Shown here: piece after piece, positions 35,214-43,146 of the stretch
How the letters are laid out: each line of letters starts with the position of its first letter
Position numbering within the stretch: position 1 is the first letter of the stretch
From: Streptomyces cyanogenus
GTDB lineage: Bacteria > Actinomycetota > Actinomycetes > Streptomycetales > Streptomycetaceae
Direction: 5' to 3'
DNA: 64,000 nucleotides
Assembly: GCF_017526105.1 (NCBI RefSeq)
Contig: NZ_CP071839.1
Location: 868,001 to 932,000 of the forward strand
Made by a program: the position numbers and the translations under genes
The notes under the pieces: generated by a model
The model's input: only the letters and a program-made list of their open reading frames with translations
Told to the model about the DNA's origin: nothing
The model's database searches: none

Positions 35214-35921
35214 TCAGTTCCCGTCCGCGCGCCGGCGCGGCTGGTCGCCGGGTCTCACCAGTCCCGTCTCGTAGGCGAGGACCACCGCCTGGGCACGGTC
35301 GCGCAGACCGAGCTTGGCGAAGATGCGGGCCACGTGGGACTTGACCGTGGCCTCGCTCAGGACCAGTTCGGCGGCCAGTTCGCCGTTGGACAGACCGCGG
35401 CCCATCAGCGTCAGCACCTCCCGCTCGCGGGGGGTGAGGGCGGTCAGGCCGTCGGGTACGGGCGCGTGGGTCCGCTCGGCCTCGGCCGCGTACCGCTCCA
35501 CCAGGCGCCGGGTGATCTGCGGGGCCAGCAGGGCGTCACCGGTTCCGACCAGCCGTACGGCCGCCGCCAGGTGCTCCGGGGTGACGTCCTTGAGCAGGAA
35601 GCCGCTGGCACCGAGCGACAGGGCCGTGTACACGTACCGGTCCAGGTCGAAGGTGGTCAGCATGAGCACCCGGCAGTCGGGGGCCGCGGCCAGGATGTGC
35701 CGGGTGGCCTCCAGGCCGTCCATGACCGGCATGCGGATGTCCATGAGGACGACGTCCGGTCGCAGGTCGCGGACCGCCGCGACCGCCTCGGCGCCGTCGG
35801 CGGCCTCGCCGGCCACCTCGATGCCCCGGGCGGTGAGGATCAGCCGGAAGCCGGTCCGGATCAGCATCTGGTCGTCGGCGATCAGGACGCGGGGCGCCCG
35901 CTCGGGCGCGTCCGCGGTCAC
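35214..35921 (-). CDS. NarL/FixJ-type response regulator
   Basis: 235 residues. Receiver domain about 10-125 with acidic pocket LIADD, phospho-acceptor Asp in VVLMDIRMPVMDG (about 60), and LLKD. C-terminal LuxR-type HTH about 160-220: LTPREREVLTLMGRGLSNGE and LVLSEATVKSHVARIFAKLG. Start overlaps the kinase gene stop by 4 nt. Likely controls the divergent ABC transporter at 36916. Confidence 0.95.
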   Translation of the reverse strand: MTADAPERAPRVLIADDQMLIRTGFRLILTARGIEVAGEAADGAEAVAAVRDLRPDVVLMDIRMPVMDGLEATRHILAAAPDCRVLMLTTFDLDRYVYTALSLGASGFLLKDVTPEHLAAAVRLVGTGDALLAPQITRRLVERYAAEAERTHAPVPDGLTALTPREREVLTLMGRGLSNGELAAELVLSEATVKSHVARIFAKLGLRDRAQAVVLAYETGLVRPGDQPRRRADGN

Positions 35922-36775
35922 GGCCGGTCCAGGGGGATGCGGGCGCGGACGCGGAAGCCGCCGCCGAGTCTGCGCCGGGCGTCGAGGTCACCGCCGTAGA
36001 CGGCGACCCGCTCGCGCAGGCCGAGCAGGCCGCGGCCGGTGCCCCGGCCGTGCGGTCCCGGGCCGGCCGGTGCGGTTCCGGTGAGCACGCTGGGGCCGGT
36101 GTTGAGGACCTCGACGCGCAGGGCGTGGTCCGCGTAACGCACGGTCACCTCCGCCCTGCCGCCGTCGCCGTGCCGGAGCGCATTGGTCAGGGCCTCCTGG
36201 ATGATGCGGTAGGCGGTCACGTCGATGCCCTGCGGCAGCGTCCGCGGCTCGCCGGAGACGCGGACCTCGACGGGCAGCCCGGCGAACGATATCCGGTCCA
36301 CCAGCGAGCTGAGGCGGTCGAGGCCGGGCTGCGGGGCGAGCGGCGTACGTGCCGCTTCCGCGCTCGGCTCCGTGCCCGGTCCCGGGTCGGTGTCCGTGCC
36401 GTCCTGCGCGGGGGCGAGCAGGCCCAGCAGATGTCTGAGGTCGGTCATCGCGCCCCGGCCCGCGTCCTCGACGGCCCGTAGGGCGGTCGCCGCCTCGTCC
36501 GGCATCGTGCCGAGCACCTCGCGGGCGGCGCTGGCCTGGACGACCATGATGCTGACGTTGTGGCTGACGATGTCGTGCAACTCGCGGGCGATCCGGTCGC
36601 GTTCGGCCGCGATCGCGGCCTCGGCCGCGCTCTCCCGCTCCCGCTCCAGCAGCCAGCCCCGCTCCCCCACCGCCGCCTGCCAGCGGCGCCGGGTGCGCAC
36701 CAGCGCCACGGTCAGTGCCACGACGGCCGTGCACGCCACCGCGAGGGCCGCCGTCAGCATGTCGTACTCCCCCAT
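35918..36775 (-). CDS. sensor histidine kinase (HisKA_3 family)
   Basis: 285 residues. Only one N-terminal membrane helix (LTAALAVACTAVVALTVALV) and almost no extracellular loop, so it probably senses within or through the membrane as LiaS/intramembrane-sensing kinases do. Phospho-acceptor His in RIARELHDIVSHNVSIM, then an ATPase domain with YRIIQEALTNALRHG and GRGLLGLRERV. ATG 36775 is chosen over a GTG 30 nt upstream. Forms an operon with the response regulator. Confidence 0.92.
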   Translation of the reverse strand: MGEYDMLTAALAVACTAVVALTVALVRTRRRWQAAVGERGWLLERERESAAEAAIAAERDRIARELHDIVSHNVSIMVVQASAAREVLGTMPDEAATALRAVEDAGRGAMTDLRHLLGLLAPAQDGTDTDPGPGTEPSAEAARTPLAPQPGLDRLSSLVDRISFAGLPVEVRVSGEPRTLPQGIDVTAYRIIQEALTNALRHGDGGRAEVTVRYADHALRVEVLNTGPSVLTGTAPAGPGPHGRGTGRGLLGLRERVAVYGGDLDARRRLGGGFRVRARIPLDRP

Positions 36776-36915
36776 GGCCCCCACTCTCGCAGACGGCACC
36801 GACATCCGCGTCGACCTGGGGATTCAGTGCGCTGCATCCCCAGGATGAGTCCTGCGGCCGAGTACCGTCCGGGGATGGATGCCCGGGGCGCCGGCCCCCG
36901 TCTAGCGTCCTGCCC

Positions 36916-37623
36916 ATGGTCACTGAGGTGGGAACGGAAGACGCCGTCGTACGGCTCGACGGGGTGCGCAAGGAGTACGGCGAGACGGTGGCGCTCGACG
37001 GCGTGTCGCTGGACATCCGGGCCGGGGAGGCGGTCGCCGTGATGGGCCCCTCCGGGTGCGGCAAGTCCACGCTGCTCAACATGATCGCGGGGCTCGACCG
37101 GCCGTCGGCCGGCCGCGTCGTCGTACACGGGGAGGACGTCGGGGAGTTGAGCGAGAAGGGCCTGGCGCTGTACCGGCGGCGGCGGATCGGCATGATCTTC
37201 CAGTTCTTCAACCTCATCGACGACCTGTCGGCCCTGGACAACGTGGCGCTGGCGGCCCAGTTGACGGGCACGCCGGCCCGGCAGGCCCGGCGGCGGGCGC
37301 TGGAGCTGTTCGAGGAACTGGGCATCGCCGGCCGGCGCAACGCGTATCCGGCGGTGCTGAGCGGCGGTGAGCGGCAACGCGTGGCGGTGGCGCGGGCGTT
37401 GATGAACCGGCCCGCGCTGCTCCTGGCCGACGAGCCGACCGGCGCGCTGGACAGCCGGGCCGGGGAGCAGGTGATGGACCTGCTGATCGATCTGAACCAG
37501 ATCGGCCAGACCCTGATCATCGTGACGCACGACGAGCATCTCGCGCAGCGCTGCGCGAGCCGCCTGGTGCTGCTGGCCGACGGCCGGGTGACCGGCGAGC
37601 ACACCCTGGAGGCGTCGGTATGA
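36916..37623 (+). CDS. ABC transporter ATP-binding protein (MacB/LolD type)
   Basis: 235 residues. Walker A GPSGCGKST (about 46-54), Q-loop FQFFNLIDDLSALDNV, signature LSGGERQRVAVARAL, Walker B LLLADEPTGALD and H-loop IIVTHDEHLA. Stop overlaps the permease start (ATGA). Divergent from a two-component system across 140 nt, a pairing typical of antimicrobial-peptide or envelope-stress detoxification modules. Confidence 0.96.
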   Translation: MVTEVGTEDAVVRLDGVRKEYGETVALDGVSLDIRAGEAVAVMGPSGCGKSTLLNMIAGLDRPSAGRVVVHGEDVGELSEKGLALYRRRRIGMIFQFFNLIDDLSALDNVALAAQLTGTPARQARRRALELFEELGIAGRRNAYPAVLSGGERQRVAVARALMNRPALLLADEPTGALDSRAGEQVMDLLIDLNQIGQTLIIVTHDEHLAQRCASRLVLLADGRVTGEHTLEASV

Positions 37624-39929
37624 GGGCGGTGTGGCTGGCCGCGCGCGCGGCCGTACGCAGGCGGCGGCTCCAGACGCTGGTGATCTGGCTGGTCACGCTG
37701 GTGTCGACGGGGTCGCTGGTGGTGGCGCTGGGGCTGGTGGACGCCGCCTCGGCGCCGTTCGACCGCGCCTTCGAGAGGCTGCACGGGCCGCATGTCGTGG
37801 CCGCGTTCGACAGCGGCAAGGTGTCGGACGCCCGACTGGCGCGTGCGGCACGGCGGCCCGGGGTGGAGGCGGTGGCGGGGCCGTTCCCGCAGGCGACGGT
37901 CGGGATTCCGCGCGGTGCGGCGGACTTCGGTCTCGGCGGCCAGATCACGGTGGTGGGACGTTCCGGTCCCGGCGGCCCGGTGGACCGGGTGGACCTGTGG
38001 GCGGGCCGGTGGCCCACCCGGCCGGGCGAGATGGTCCTGAACCGGCAGCGGGACTGGACCGCCGACGACCTCGGCAGGACGTTCCGGGTGCCGTCGGGCC
38101 CGAAGCTGACCATCGTCGGGTTCGCGTTCGACCTGAGCCACACGGCGGACGTGTGGGTCGTCCCGGCCCAGATGCGGGCGCTGCATCCGACCGGCCGGCA
38201 GATGCTGTTCCGGTTCCGGGACGCGTCGACGGAGAGGGACCTGCGCACGGAGCTGTCCGGGGTGACCGGGCAGTTGCCGCCGGGGGCGCTCGCCGGGTCC
38301 CAGACGTACCTGGCGCTCAAGCACCGGATCGGCAGCAACGCGCGCGCGTACGCGCCGTATCTGATGGCGTTCGGCATCCTCGGCATCCTGGTGGCGGTGC
38401 TCATCGTCGCCAACGTGGTCGGCGGGGCCGTGGTGTCCGGGTTCCGGCACATCGGCATCCTGAAGGCGGTGGGTTTCACCCCGGGGCAGGTACTGGGCGT
38501 CTACCTGGTGATGATCTCCGTGCCGGCCGTCCTGGGCTGTGCGCTCGGCACCTGGGCCGGCAACCTGCTGGCGGAGCCGTTCCTGCGGTTCGTGTTCAGC
38601 GGGCCGGCCTCGGGGGTGTTCCACGGCGACCTGGGGATCGCGCCCTGGGTGAACCTGCTCGCCCTGCTCGGGATGCCCCTGGTGTGCGTGCTGGCCGCGC
38701 TCGGCCCCTCGGTGCGGGCGCGGGGGCTGTCGGCGGCGCGGGCCATCAGCGCGGGCAGTGCCCCGCGTGCCGGACGGGCGCTCGGCATGCAGCGGCGCCT
38801 GGCGGGTGTCCGGCTGCCGCGGTCGGTGAGCCTCGGCATGGGGCTGCCGTTCGCGCGGCCCGCGCGCAGCGCGCTCACGCTGGCCTCGGTGGTCCTGGGC
38901 GTGACGACGGTGACGTTCGCGACCGGCCTGGCGGCGACGCTCAACAGCTACGGCTCCGGCGCCGGGTCCACCTACGACGTCACCGTCTACGTGGGGGCGT
39001 TCCGGCACGGCAAGGAGGTGCGCCCGGTGCACGGCGACCGTGAACTCCAGGCGCTGCTGGGCTCGTTGCCGGGAGCGAGTCATGTCACCGCGCGGTCGGA
39101 CGACGAGGCGGCCCTGGTGGGCAGCACGCAGGTGGTCATGTTCGAGGGCCGGCGCGGCGGCCGGTCCCTGGACAGCATGCTCGTGAAGGGCCGCTGGATG
39201 CACCGGTCGGGAGAGGTCGTGGCCGGATCGCCGTTCCTGCGCCGCAACGGAGTGCGTCTCGGGGACCGTCTGCGGCTGCGGAAGGACGGCCGCGAGGAGC
39301 AGGTGACCGTCGTCGGCGAGACGATGGACACCGACGACCGGCTGCTCGTCGGCGACTGGTCGACGGTCACCGCGCTGATGCCGCGCGTGAAGCCCATCGC
39401 CTACCACGTCAAGCTGCGCGCGGGCACGGACCAGAAGACCTACGCCCGCGCGGTGGAGGCCGCCGATCCGGGGCTGTCCGTCCAGCTGAGCGGTTCCAAC
39501 AGCGTCACGAGCACCATCGTGGGCTCCGCGACGGCCCTCACCCTGATGCTCGCACTGGTCGCCTCGCTGGGTGTCTTCAACACGGCCGTCCTCACCACCC
39601 ACGACCGGCGTCGCGACCTCGGCATGCTGAAGTCGATCGGGATGACCCCGCGCCAGGTCACCGTGATGACGGTGACGTCGATGGCGGTGCTCGGCGCGCT
39701 GGGCTCGCTGCTGGGCGTCCCGCTGGGCATCGCCGCCCACCGGGTGGTGGTGCCGCGCATGGCGGCCGGGGTCGACATCACGCTGCCCCGCTCCATGACG
39801 GACGTCTGGCACGCGCCCGTCCTGGCGGTGGCGGCGCTCGCGGGCGTGGTGATCGCCGTCATGGGCGCGCTGGTCCCCGCCCGCCGGGCGGCCCGCCTCA
39901 CCGTCGCCCAGGTGCTGCACAACGAGTGA
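37620..39929 (+). CDS. FtsX/MacB-type ABC transporter permease
   Basis: 769 residues, two FtsX-like halves. A first helix near residue 20-45 is followed by a large extracellular domain, then helices about 240-370 (LMAFGILGILVAVLIVANVV, GILKAVGFTPGQVLGVYLVM). The pattern repeats after about 415, ending LKSIGMTPRQVTVMTVTSMA and the coupling segment ARRAARLTVAQVL. Partner of the upstream ATPase. Probably extrudes or relocates an envelope-active compound instead of importing a solute. Confidence 0.95.
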   Translation: MRAVWLAARAAVRRRRLQTLVIWLVTLVSTGSLVVALGLVDAASAPFDRAFERLHGPHVVAAFDSGKVSDARLARAARRPGVEAVAGPFPQATVGIPRGAADFGLGGQITVVGRSGPGGPVDRVDLWAGRWPTRPGEMVLNRQRDWTADDLGRTFRVPSGPKLTIVGFAFDLSHTADVWVVPAQMRALHPTGRQMLFRFRDASTERDLRTELSGVTGQLPPGALAGSQTYLALKHRIGSNARAYAPYLMAFGILGILVAVLIVANVVGGAVVSGFRHIGILKAVGFTPGQVLGVYLVMISVPAVLGCALGTWAGNLLAEPFLRFVFSGPASGVFHGDLGIAPWVNLLALLGMPLVCVLAALGPSVRARGLSAARAISAGSAPRAGRALGMQRRLAGVRLPRSVSLGMGLPFARPARSALTLASVVLGVTTVTFATGLAATLNSYGSGAGSTYDVTVYVGAFRHGKEVRPVHGDRELQALLGSLPGASHVTARSDDEAALVGSTQVVMFEGRRGGRSLDSMLVKGRWMHRSGEVVAGSPFLRRNGVRLGDRLRLRKDGREEQVTVVGETMDTDDRLLVGDWSTVTALMPRVKPIAYHVKLRAGTDQKTYARAVEAADPGLSVQLSGSNSVTSTIVGSATALTLMLALVASLGVFNTAVLTTHDRRRDLGMLKSIGMTPRQVTVMTVTSMAVLGALGSLLGVPLGIAAHRVVVPRMAAGVDITLPRSMTDVWHAPVLAVAALAGVVIAVMGALVPARRAARLTVAQVLHNE

Positions 39930-40035
39930 CGGCGCCAGGCGGTCAGGATCGGAGAAGCCGCCGAGGGGGTCCCGGCCCTAGCGTGGGAACACCGACGGGG
40001 ACCCGTCGGGTTCGCATCGTGAAGGAGTGAGGACC

Positions 40036-40386
40036 ATGACCGCCGGCCTGCAGACGATCATCTACCCGGTGAAGGACCTGGCGCGCGCCAAGGCCCTGTT
40101 CGGCGCGCTGCTGGGCGTCGAGCCGTACGCGGACGAGCCGTACTACGTCGGTTTCAAGGCCGCCGGCCAGGACGTGGGCCTCGACCCGAACGGGCACGCC
40201 AAGGGCATGACGGGGCCCGTGCCGTACTGGCACGTGACGGATCTGCGCGAGCGGCTCGCGGCGCTGCTCGCGGCGGGGGCCGAGCTGCTCCAGGACGCGC
40301 AGGACGTCGGCGGCGGCCGGCTGATCGCCTTCGTGAAGGACCCCGACGGCAACCTCGTGGGGCTGCTGCAGGACCCGTCGGCCTGA
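40036..40386 (+). CDS. VOC family (glyoxalase/dioxygenase-like) protein
   Basis: 116 residues, one pair of beta-alpha-beta-beta-beta modules: TIIYPVKDLARAKALFGALL, YYVGFKAAGQDVGLDP, and IAFVKDPDGNLVGLLQD with the C-terminal metal-ligand region. ATG 40036 with AAGGAG 8 nt upstream. Function could be glyoxalase-like, dioxygenase or antibiotic binding; not resolvable here. Confidence 0.85.
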   Translation: MTAGLQTIIYPVKDLARAKALFGALLGVEPYADEPYYVGFKAAGQDVGLDPNGHAKGMTGPVPYWHVTDLRERLAALLAAGAELLQDAQDVGGGRLIAFVKDPDGNLVGLLQDPSA

Positions 40387-40459
40387 GGCCCGTACGACCG
40401 CCCGCCGAGCCACTAGTTGCACACTCAATGATTGGCCGGATCGGTGCTACGGTGCGGTT

Positions 40460-40867
40460 ATGGCAGTCACGACGGCCGACACCCGGCTCGAAGAGCGCTG
40501 GCGGGACATCCTCACGGTGCACGCGCACACGATGTGCGAGATCGACCGCGCCCTGCATCCGCACGGGCTCGGCGCCAGCGACTTCGAGGTGCTGGACATC
40601 CTCGCGGCGGAGTCGTCCGAGCAGGGCGACCAGTGCCGGGTGCAGAACCTGGTCGGCCGGGTCCATCTGAGTCAGAGCGCGCTGTCCCGGCTGATCGGCC
40701 GGCTGGAGAAGGACGGTCTGGTGGAGCGCTCGGTGTGCGTGGAGGACCGGCGCGGGGTGTGGGTCGCGCTCACCCCCAAGGGCCGCGCACTGCACGCCGA
40801 GGTGCTGCCGGTCCAGCGCGCGGTCCTGCGGCGCATGCTGTCCGGGCGGGAGGGCCGGCCAGACTAG
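40460..40867 (+). CDS. MarR family transcriptional regulator
   Basis: 135 residues. HTH and wing: QNLVGRVHLSQSALSRLIGR, LEKDGLVERSVCVEDRRGVW. A loose half-palindrome TTGCACACTCAA (40417-40428) lies upstream. No Shine-Dalgarno is visible close to the ATG, so a leaderless or near-leaderless mRNA is possible. Target unknown; the VOC gene upstream is in the same direction. Confidence 0.9.
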   Translation: MAVTTADTRLEERWRDILTVHAHTMCEIDRALHPHGLGASDFEVLDILAAESSEQGDQCRVQNLVGRVHLSQSALSRLIGRLEKDGLVERSVCVEDRRGVWVALTPKGRALHAEVLPVQRAVLRRMLSGREGRPD

Positions 40868-40882
40868 CCGTGGTCCAGCCCC

Positions 40883-41722
40883 CTAGAGCACCAGCTCGGT
40901 CCCGTCCGGCAGGATCTCGGCGCCGTGCTCGGTCACGCGGGCGCGTGCGGGCGAGACCGGGTCGAGGAGCGGGTTGCCGTCGCCGAGGTGGGTGTAGATC
41001 CGGCGCGGGCCGGGGTGCCGGGCCAGTGCGGCGAGGGAGCCGTCCGGACCGCCGACCGGAAGATGGCCCGGGGCGGCCCGCCCGGCACCGGAGCGCACTC
41101 CCGTGCCCGTCTCGTCGGCGGTGAAGCACGTGCCGTCCAGCAGCACGCAGTCGGCGCCGGCGCACAGCTCGTCCAGGACGGGGCTCCACGCGCCCACGCA
41201 GGGCGCGTACACCAGCACTCCGCCGCTGGCCAGATCCTCGATGCGGTACGCCGTCCAGCTCGGCCCGGTGCGGATGGCCGTGCCCACCGGGTGGGCGGTC
41301 ACGACGAGGCCGCCGGCCAGCACGAAGCCGCCCTCGGCCGCGCTGTCGGCCCACTCCCCGTGGGCATGGCGGTCGAGGACGGCGCGCACCGGCGGCGCGG
41401 CGTAGATCTTCAGGCCCGCCGCACCACGCAGCTCGGTCAGGCCGGTCACATGGTCGGACTCGGCGTCGGTGAGCAGCACGCCGCGCAGCGGAGTGTGCCG
41501 GGGGCCGGGCCACAGGGCCGGGGTGGCGGCGAGCTGCGTCCGCAGGTCGGGCGAGGCGTTCAGCAGCCACCAGTCCCGGCCGTTGCCGGTGACGGCGGCG
41601 CACTCCCGGGTCCGGGCGGGCAGTGTGCCGTCGCGGGCGGCGGTGCAGAACGCGCAGGCGCAGTTCCACCGTGGCAGGCCGCCCCCGGCGGCGGTGCCCA
41701 GCAGGACGACCCTCACGACCAT
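40883..41722 (-). CDS. pqqB: PqqB-like metallo-beta-lactamase-fold protein
   Basis: 279 residues starting VVLLGTAAGGGLPRWNCACA FC (zinc-knuckle cysteines), then VTGNGRDWWLLNASPDLRTQ and the metal motif TDAESDHVTGL, all diagnostic of PqqB, which hydroxylates tyrosine in the PqqA peptide during PQQ synthesis. No pqqA, C, D or E lies in this window, so it may work on another peptide or serve a distant pqq cluster. Stop lies 16 nt from the convergent MarR gene. Confidence 0.88.
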   Translation of the reverse strand: MVVRVVLLGTAAGGGLPRWNCACAFCTAARDGTLPARTRECAAVTGNGRDWWLLNASPDLRTQLAATPALWPGPRHTPLRGVLLTDAESDHVTGLTELRGAAGLKIYAAPPVRAVLDRHAHGEWADSAAEGGFVLAGGLVVTAHPVGTAIRTGPSWTAYRIEDLASGGVLVYAPCVGAWSPVLDELCAGADCVLLDGTCFTADETGTGVRSGAGRAAPGHLPVGGPDGSLAALARHPGPRRIYTHLGDGNPLLDPVSPARARVTEHGAEILPDGTELVL

Positions 41723-41759
41723 CGGCTCCTTCGCGCTCGCCCGGACCTGTCTCCGCTGT

Positions 41760-41808
41760 GATCTGCCCGCCGCGGCGGCCGGTGACTACCGGCGGCGGGG
41801 GGCAGATC
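41760..41808. terminator. long imperfect hairpin downstream of the SseB-domain gene
   Basis: Outer arms GATCTGCCC (41760-41768) and GGGCAGATC (41800-41808), inner GCCGC with GCGGC, innermost CCGGT-GACT-ACCGG. Placed between the end of the leftward SseB-domain gene and the start of the leftward pqqB-like gene, so it probably terminates the former. Confidence 0.6.
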
Positions 41809-41886
41809 CGGCCGACCTTCCGGCGGGAGGGTCCGGACGCCGTACGCGGGCGCGGGCGGTGCGTTGCCGCTCGCGCGGGCGCCGGG

Positions 41887-42285
41887 TCAGCGCGCCAGCA
41901 GGGTGCGCACCCCCTGTGAGGTGAGGGTCAGCCCGTGGGCGGAGCTGCCGTCGATGGCGAGGGAGATGTCCTGCTCGGGCCACTGCGCGGCGAGTGCGCC
42001 GAGCGGGATCAGGCGGTAGCGCGAGACGAACGGCAGCAGCTCGGCCATCTCGCCCTCCGAGGTGAACACCGGGACGACCGGGTCGCCTCCGGGCTGTTCC
42101 AGGACGGGCAGGGCCACCGTGGTGGCGTCGGCGCCGTCGCCGTCCACCGCGTCGTCCGGTACCGGGACGAGTACGTCGCTGTGCGCGAGGGTGTCCAGGG
42201 CGGCCTGGTCCTCGGCGTTCTCGGCCAGCGCGTCCAGTGCCTGCTGGGCGGGCGTCGGCTGGGCCTCGTGTGCGGGTGTCTCCAT
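41887..42285 (-). CDS. SseB N-terminal-domain protein
   Basis: 132 residues. Acidic, Ala-rich N-terminal 30, then an SseB-like domain: ALDTLAHSDVLVPVPDD, VVPVFTSEGEMAELLPF, and LIPLGALAAQWPEQDISLAI. In streptomycetes such proteins occur singly or in ESX-type contexts; no ESX genes are near. ATG 42285 chosen; the frame stays open upstream through the repeat array but that part is not coding (repeat units are not multiples of three). Confidence 0.75.
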   Translation of the reverse strand: METPAHEAQPTPAQQALDALAENAEDQAALDTLAHSDVLVPVPDDAVDGDGADATTVALPVLEQPGGDPVVPVFTSEGEMAELLPFVSRYRLIPLGALAAQWPEQDISLAIDGSSAHGLTLTSQGVRTLLAR

Positions 42286-42379
42286 GGCTGATCCCCAGGT
42301 TGCGGTGGTCTGACGGGCCGCCCGGGCGGACTGGTGCCCGGGCGGGCTCCCGCCTCGCGTACCCGGTGGGGTGCCGGGC

Positions 42380-42985
42380 ATGCGTGACGATCGACGGGAG
42401 GTCCGGTGGGGAGACGGTGCCGACGCAGGCCGGGAGGATCGACGGCTGCGCCCCTGGTGAGAGGCGGTGCCGACGGAGGCCGGGAAACGGCAGGCACGGG
42501 TGATCGACCGCCGCGCACCCGGTGGGATGGCGGCGCCCGCGGGGACCGGTGGAACGGCAGGCACCAGTGACCGACCGCCGCGCACCCGGTGGGGAAGCGG
42601 CGCCCGCGGGGGGCCGATGGAACGGCAGGCCTCGGCGACCGGCCGCCGCGGCGGTGGGGTGGCAGCACCCGCGGGGACCGGAAAACAGCAGGCACCAGTG
42701 ACCGGCCACCACGCACCCGGTGGAGAAGCGCCGCCCGCGGGGGGCCGATGGAACGGCAGGCCTCGGCGACGGGCCGCCGCGGCGGTGGGGTGGCGGCACC
42801 CGCGGGGACCGGAAAACAGCAGGCACCGGCGATCGACCGCCGCGCACCCGGTGGAGAAGCGGCGCCCGTGGGGGCCGATGGAACGGCAGGCCTCGGTGAC
42901 CGGCCGCCGCGGCGGTGGGGTGGCGGCACCCGCGGGGACCGGAAAACAGCAGGCACCGGTGACCGGCCACCACGCACCCGGCATC
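42380..42985. repeat. minisatellite of about nine 62-69 bp units (130-bp higher-order period)
   Basis: Contiguous units of the type GACCGGCCGCCGCGCACCCG ... GGAACGGCAGGCACC. Landmark steps (cgcacccggtgg or its variant) fall near 42516, 42582, 42650, 42712, 42780, 42842, 42911 and 42973. The last six alternate between 68 and 62 bp forms, giving a 130-131 bp period. Each unit carries the palindrome CCCGCGGG or a near copy. Units left of 42510 are more diverged. Period not divisible by three, so not coding. Confidence 0.85.
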
Positions 42986-43018
42986 GCCCGTCCGTGCCGG
43001 CTCAGCCGGCGGTGAGGG

Positions 43019-43105
43019 TCAGTTCGACGTGGGCTGGGGCCCAGGGCTCGCCGGGTCGGCGAAGAACCGTTGCATGTGGATGACGGCGAGACGTCCGCTG
43101 CTCAT
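43019..43105 (-). pseudogene. truncated isochorismatase-family hydrolase (first 28 residues)
   Basis: ATG 43105 opens MSSGRLAVIHMQRFFADPAS, the conserved first strand of isochorismatase-like cysteine hydrolases (usually AVIDMQ with the catalytic Asp; here His replaces it), then stops after 28 residues. The rest of the expected about 200 residues is missing, replaced by the repeat array. It lies 42 nt downstream of the NCS1 permease gene, as an operon partner would. Confidence 0.6.
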
Positions 43106-43146
43106 GCGCGGGGCACGGCCCGCTGGGACGGCGGGGCCGGCGGCGT

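Noticed and set aside
41887..42984. Single 365-residue gene reading through the repeats into the SseB domain
   Set aside because: Repeat periods (62, 68, 130 bp) are not multiples of three, so the same unit would encode different peptides; openness is a GC effect. The SseB-domain gene starts at 42285.
42380..42985. CRISPR-like repeat array
   Set aside because: Units are contiguous and 62-69 bp with no unique spacers, and no cas genes are nearby.
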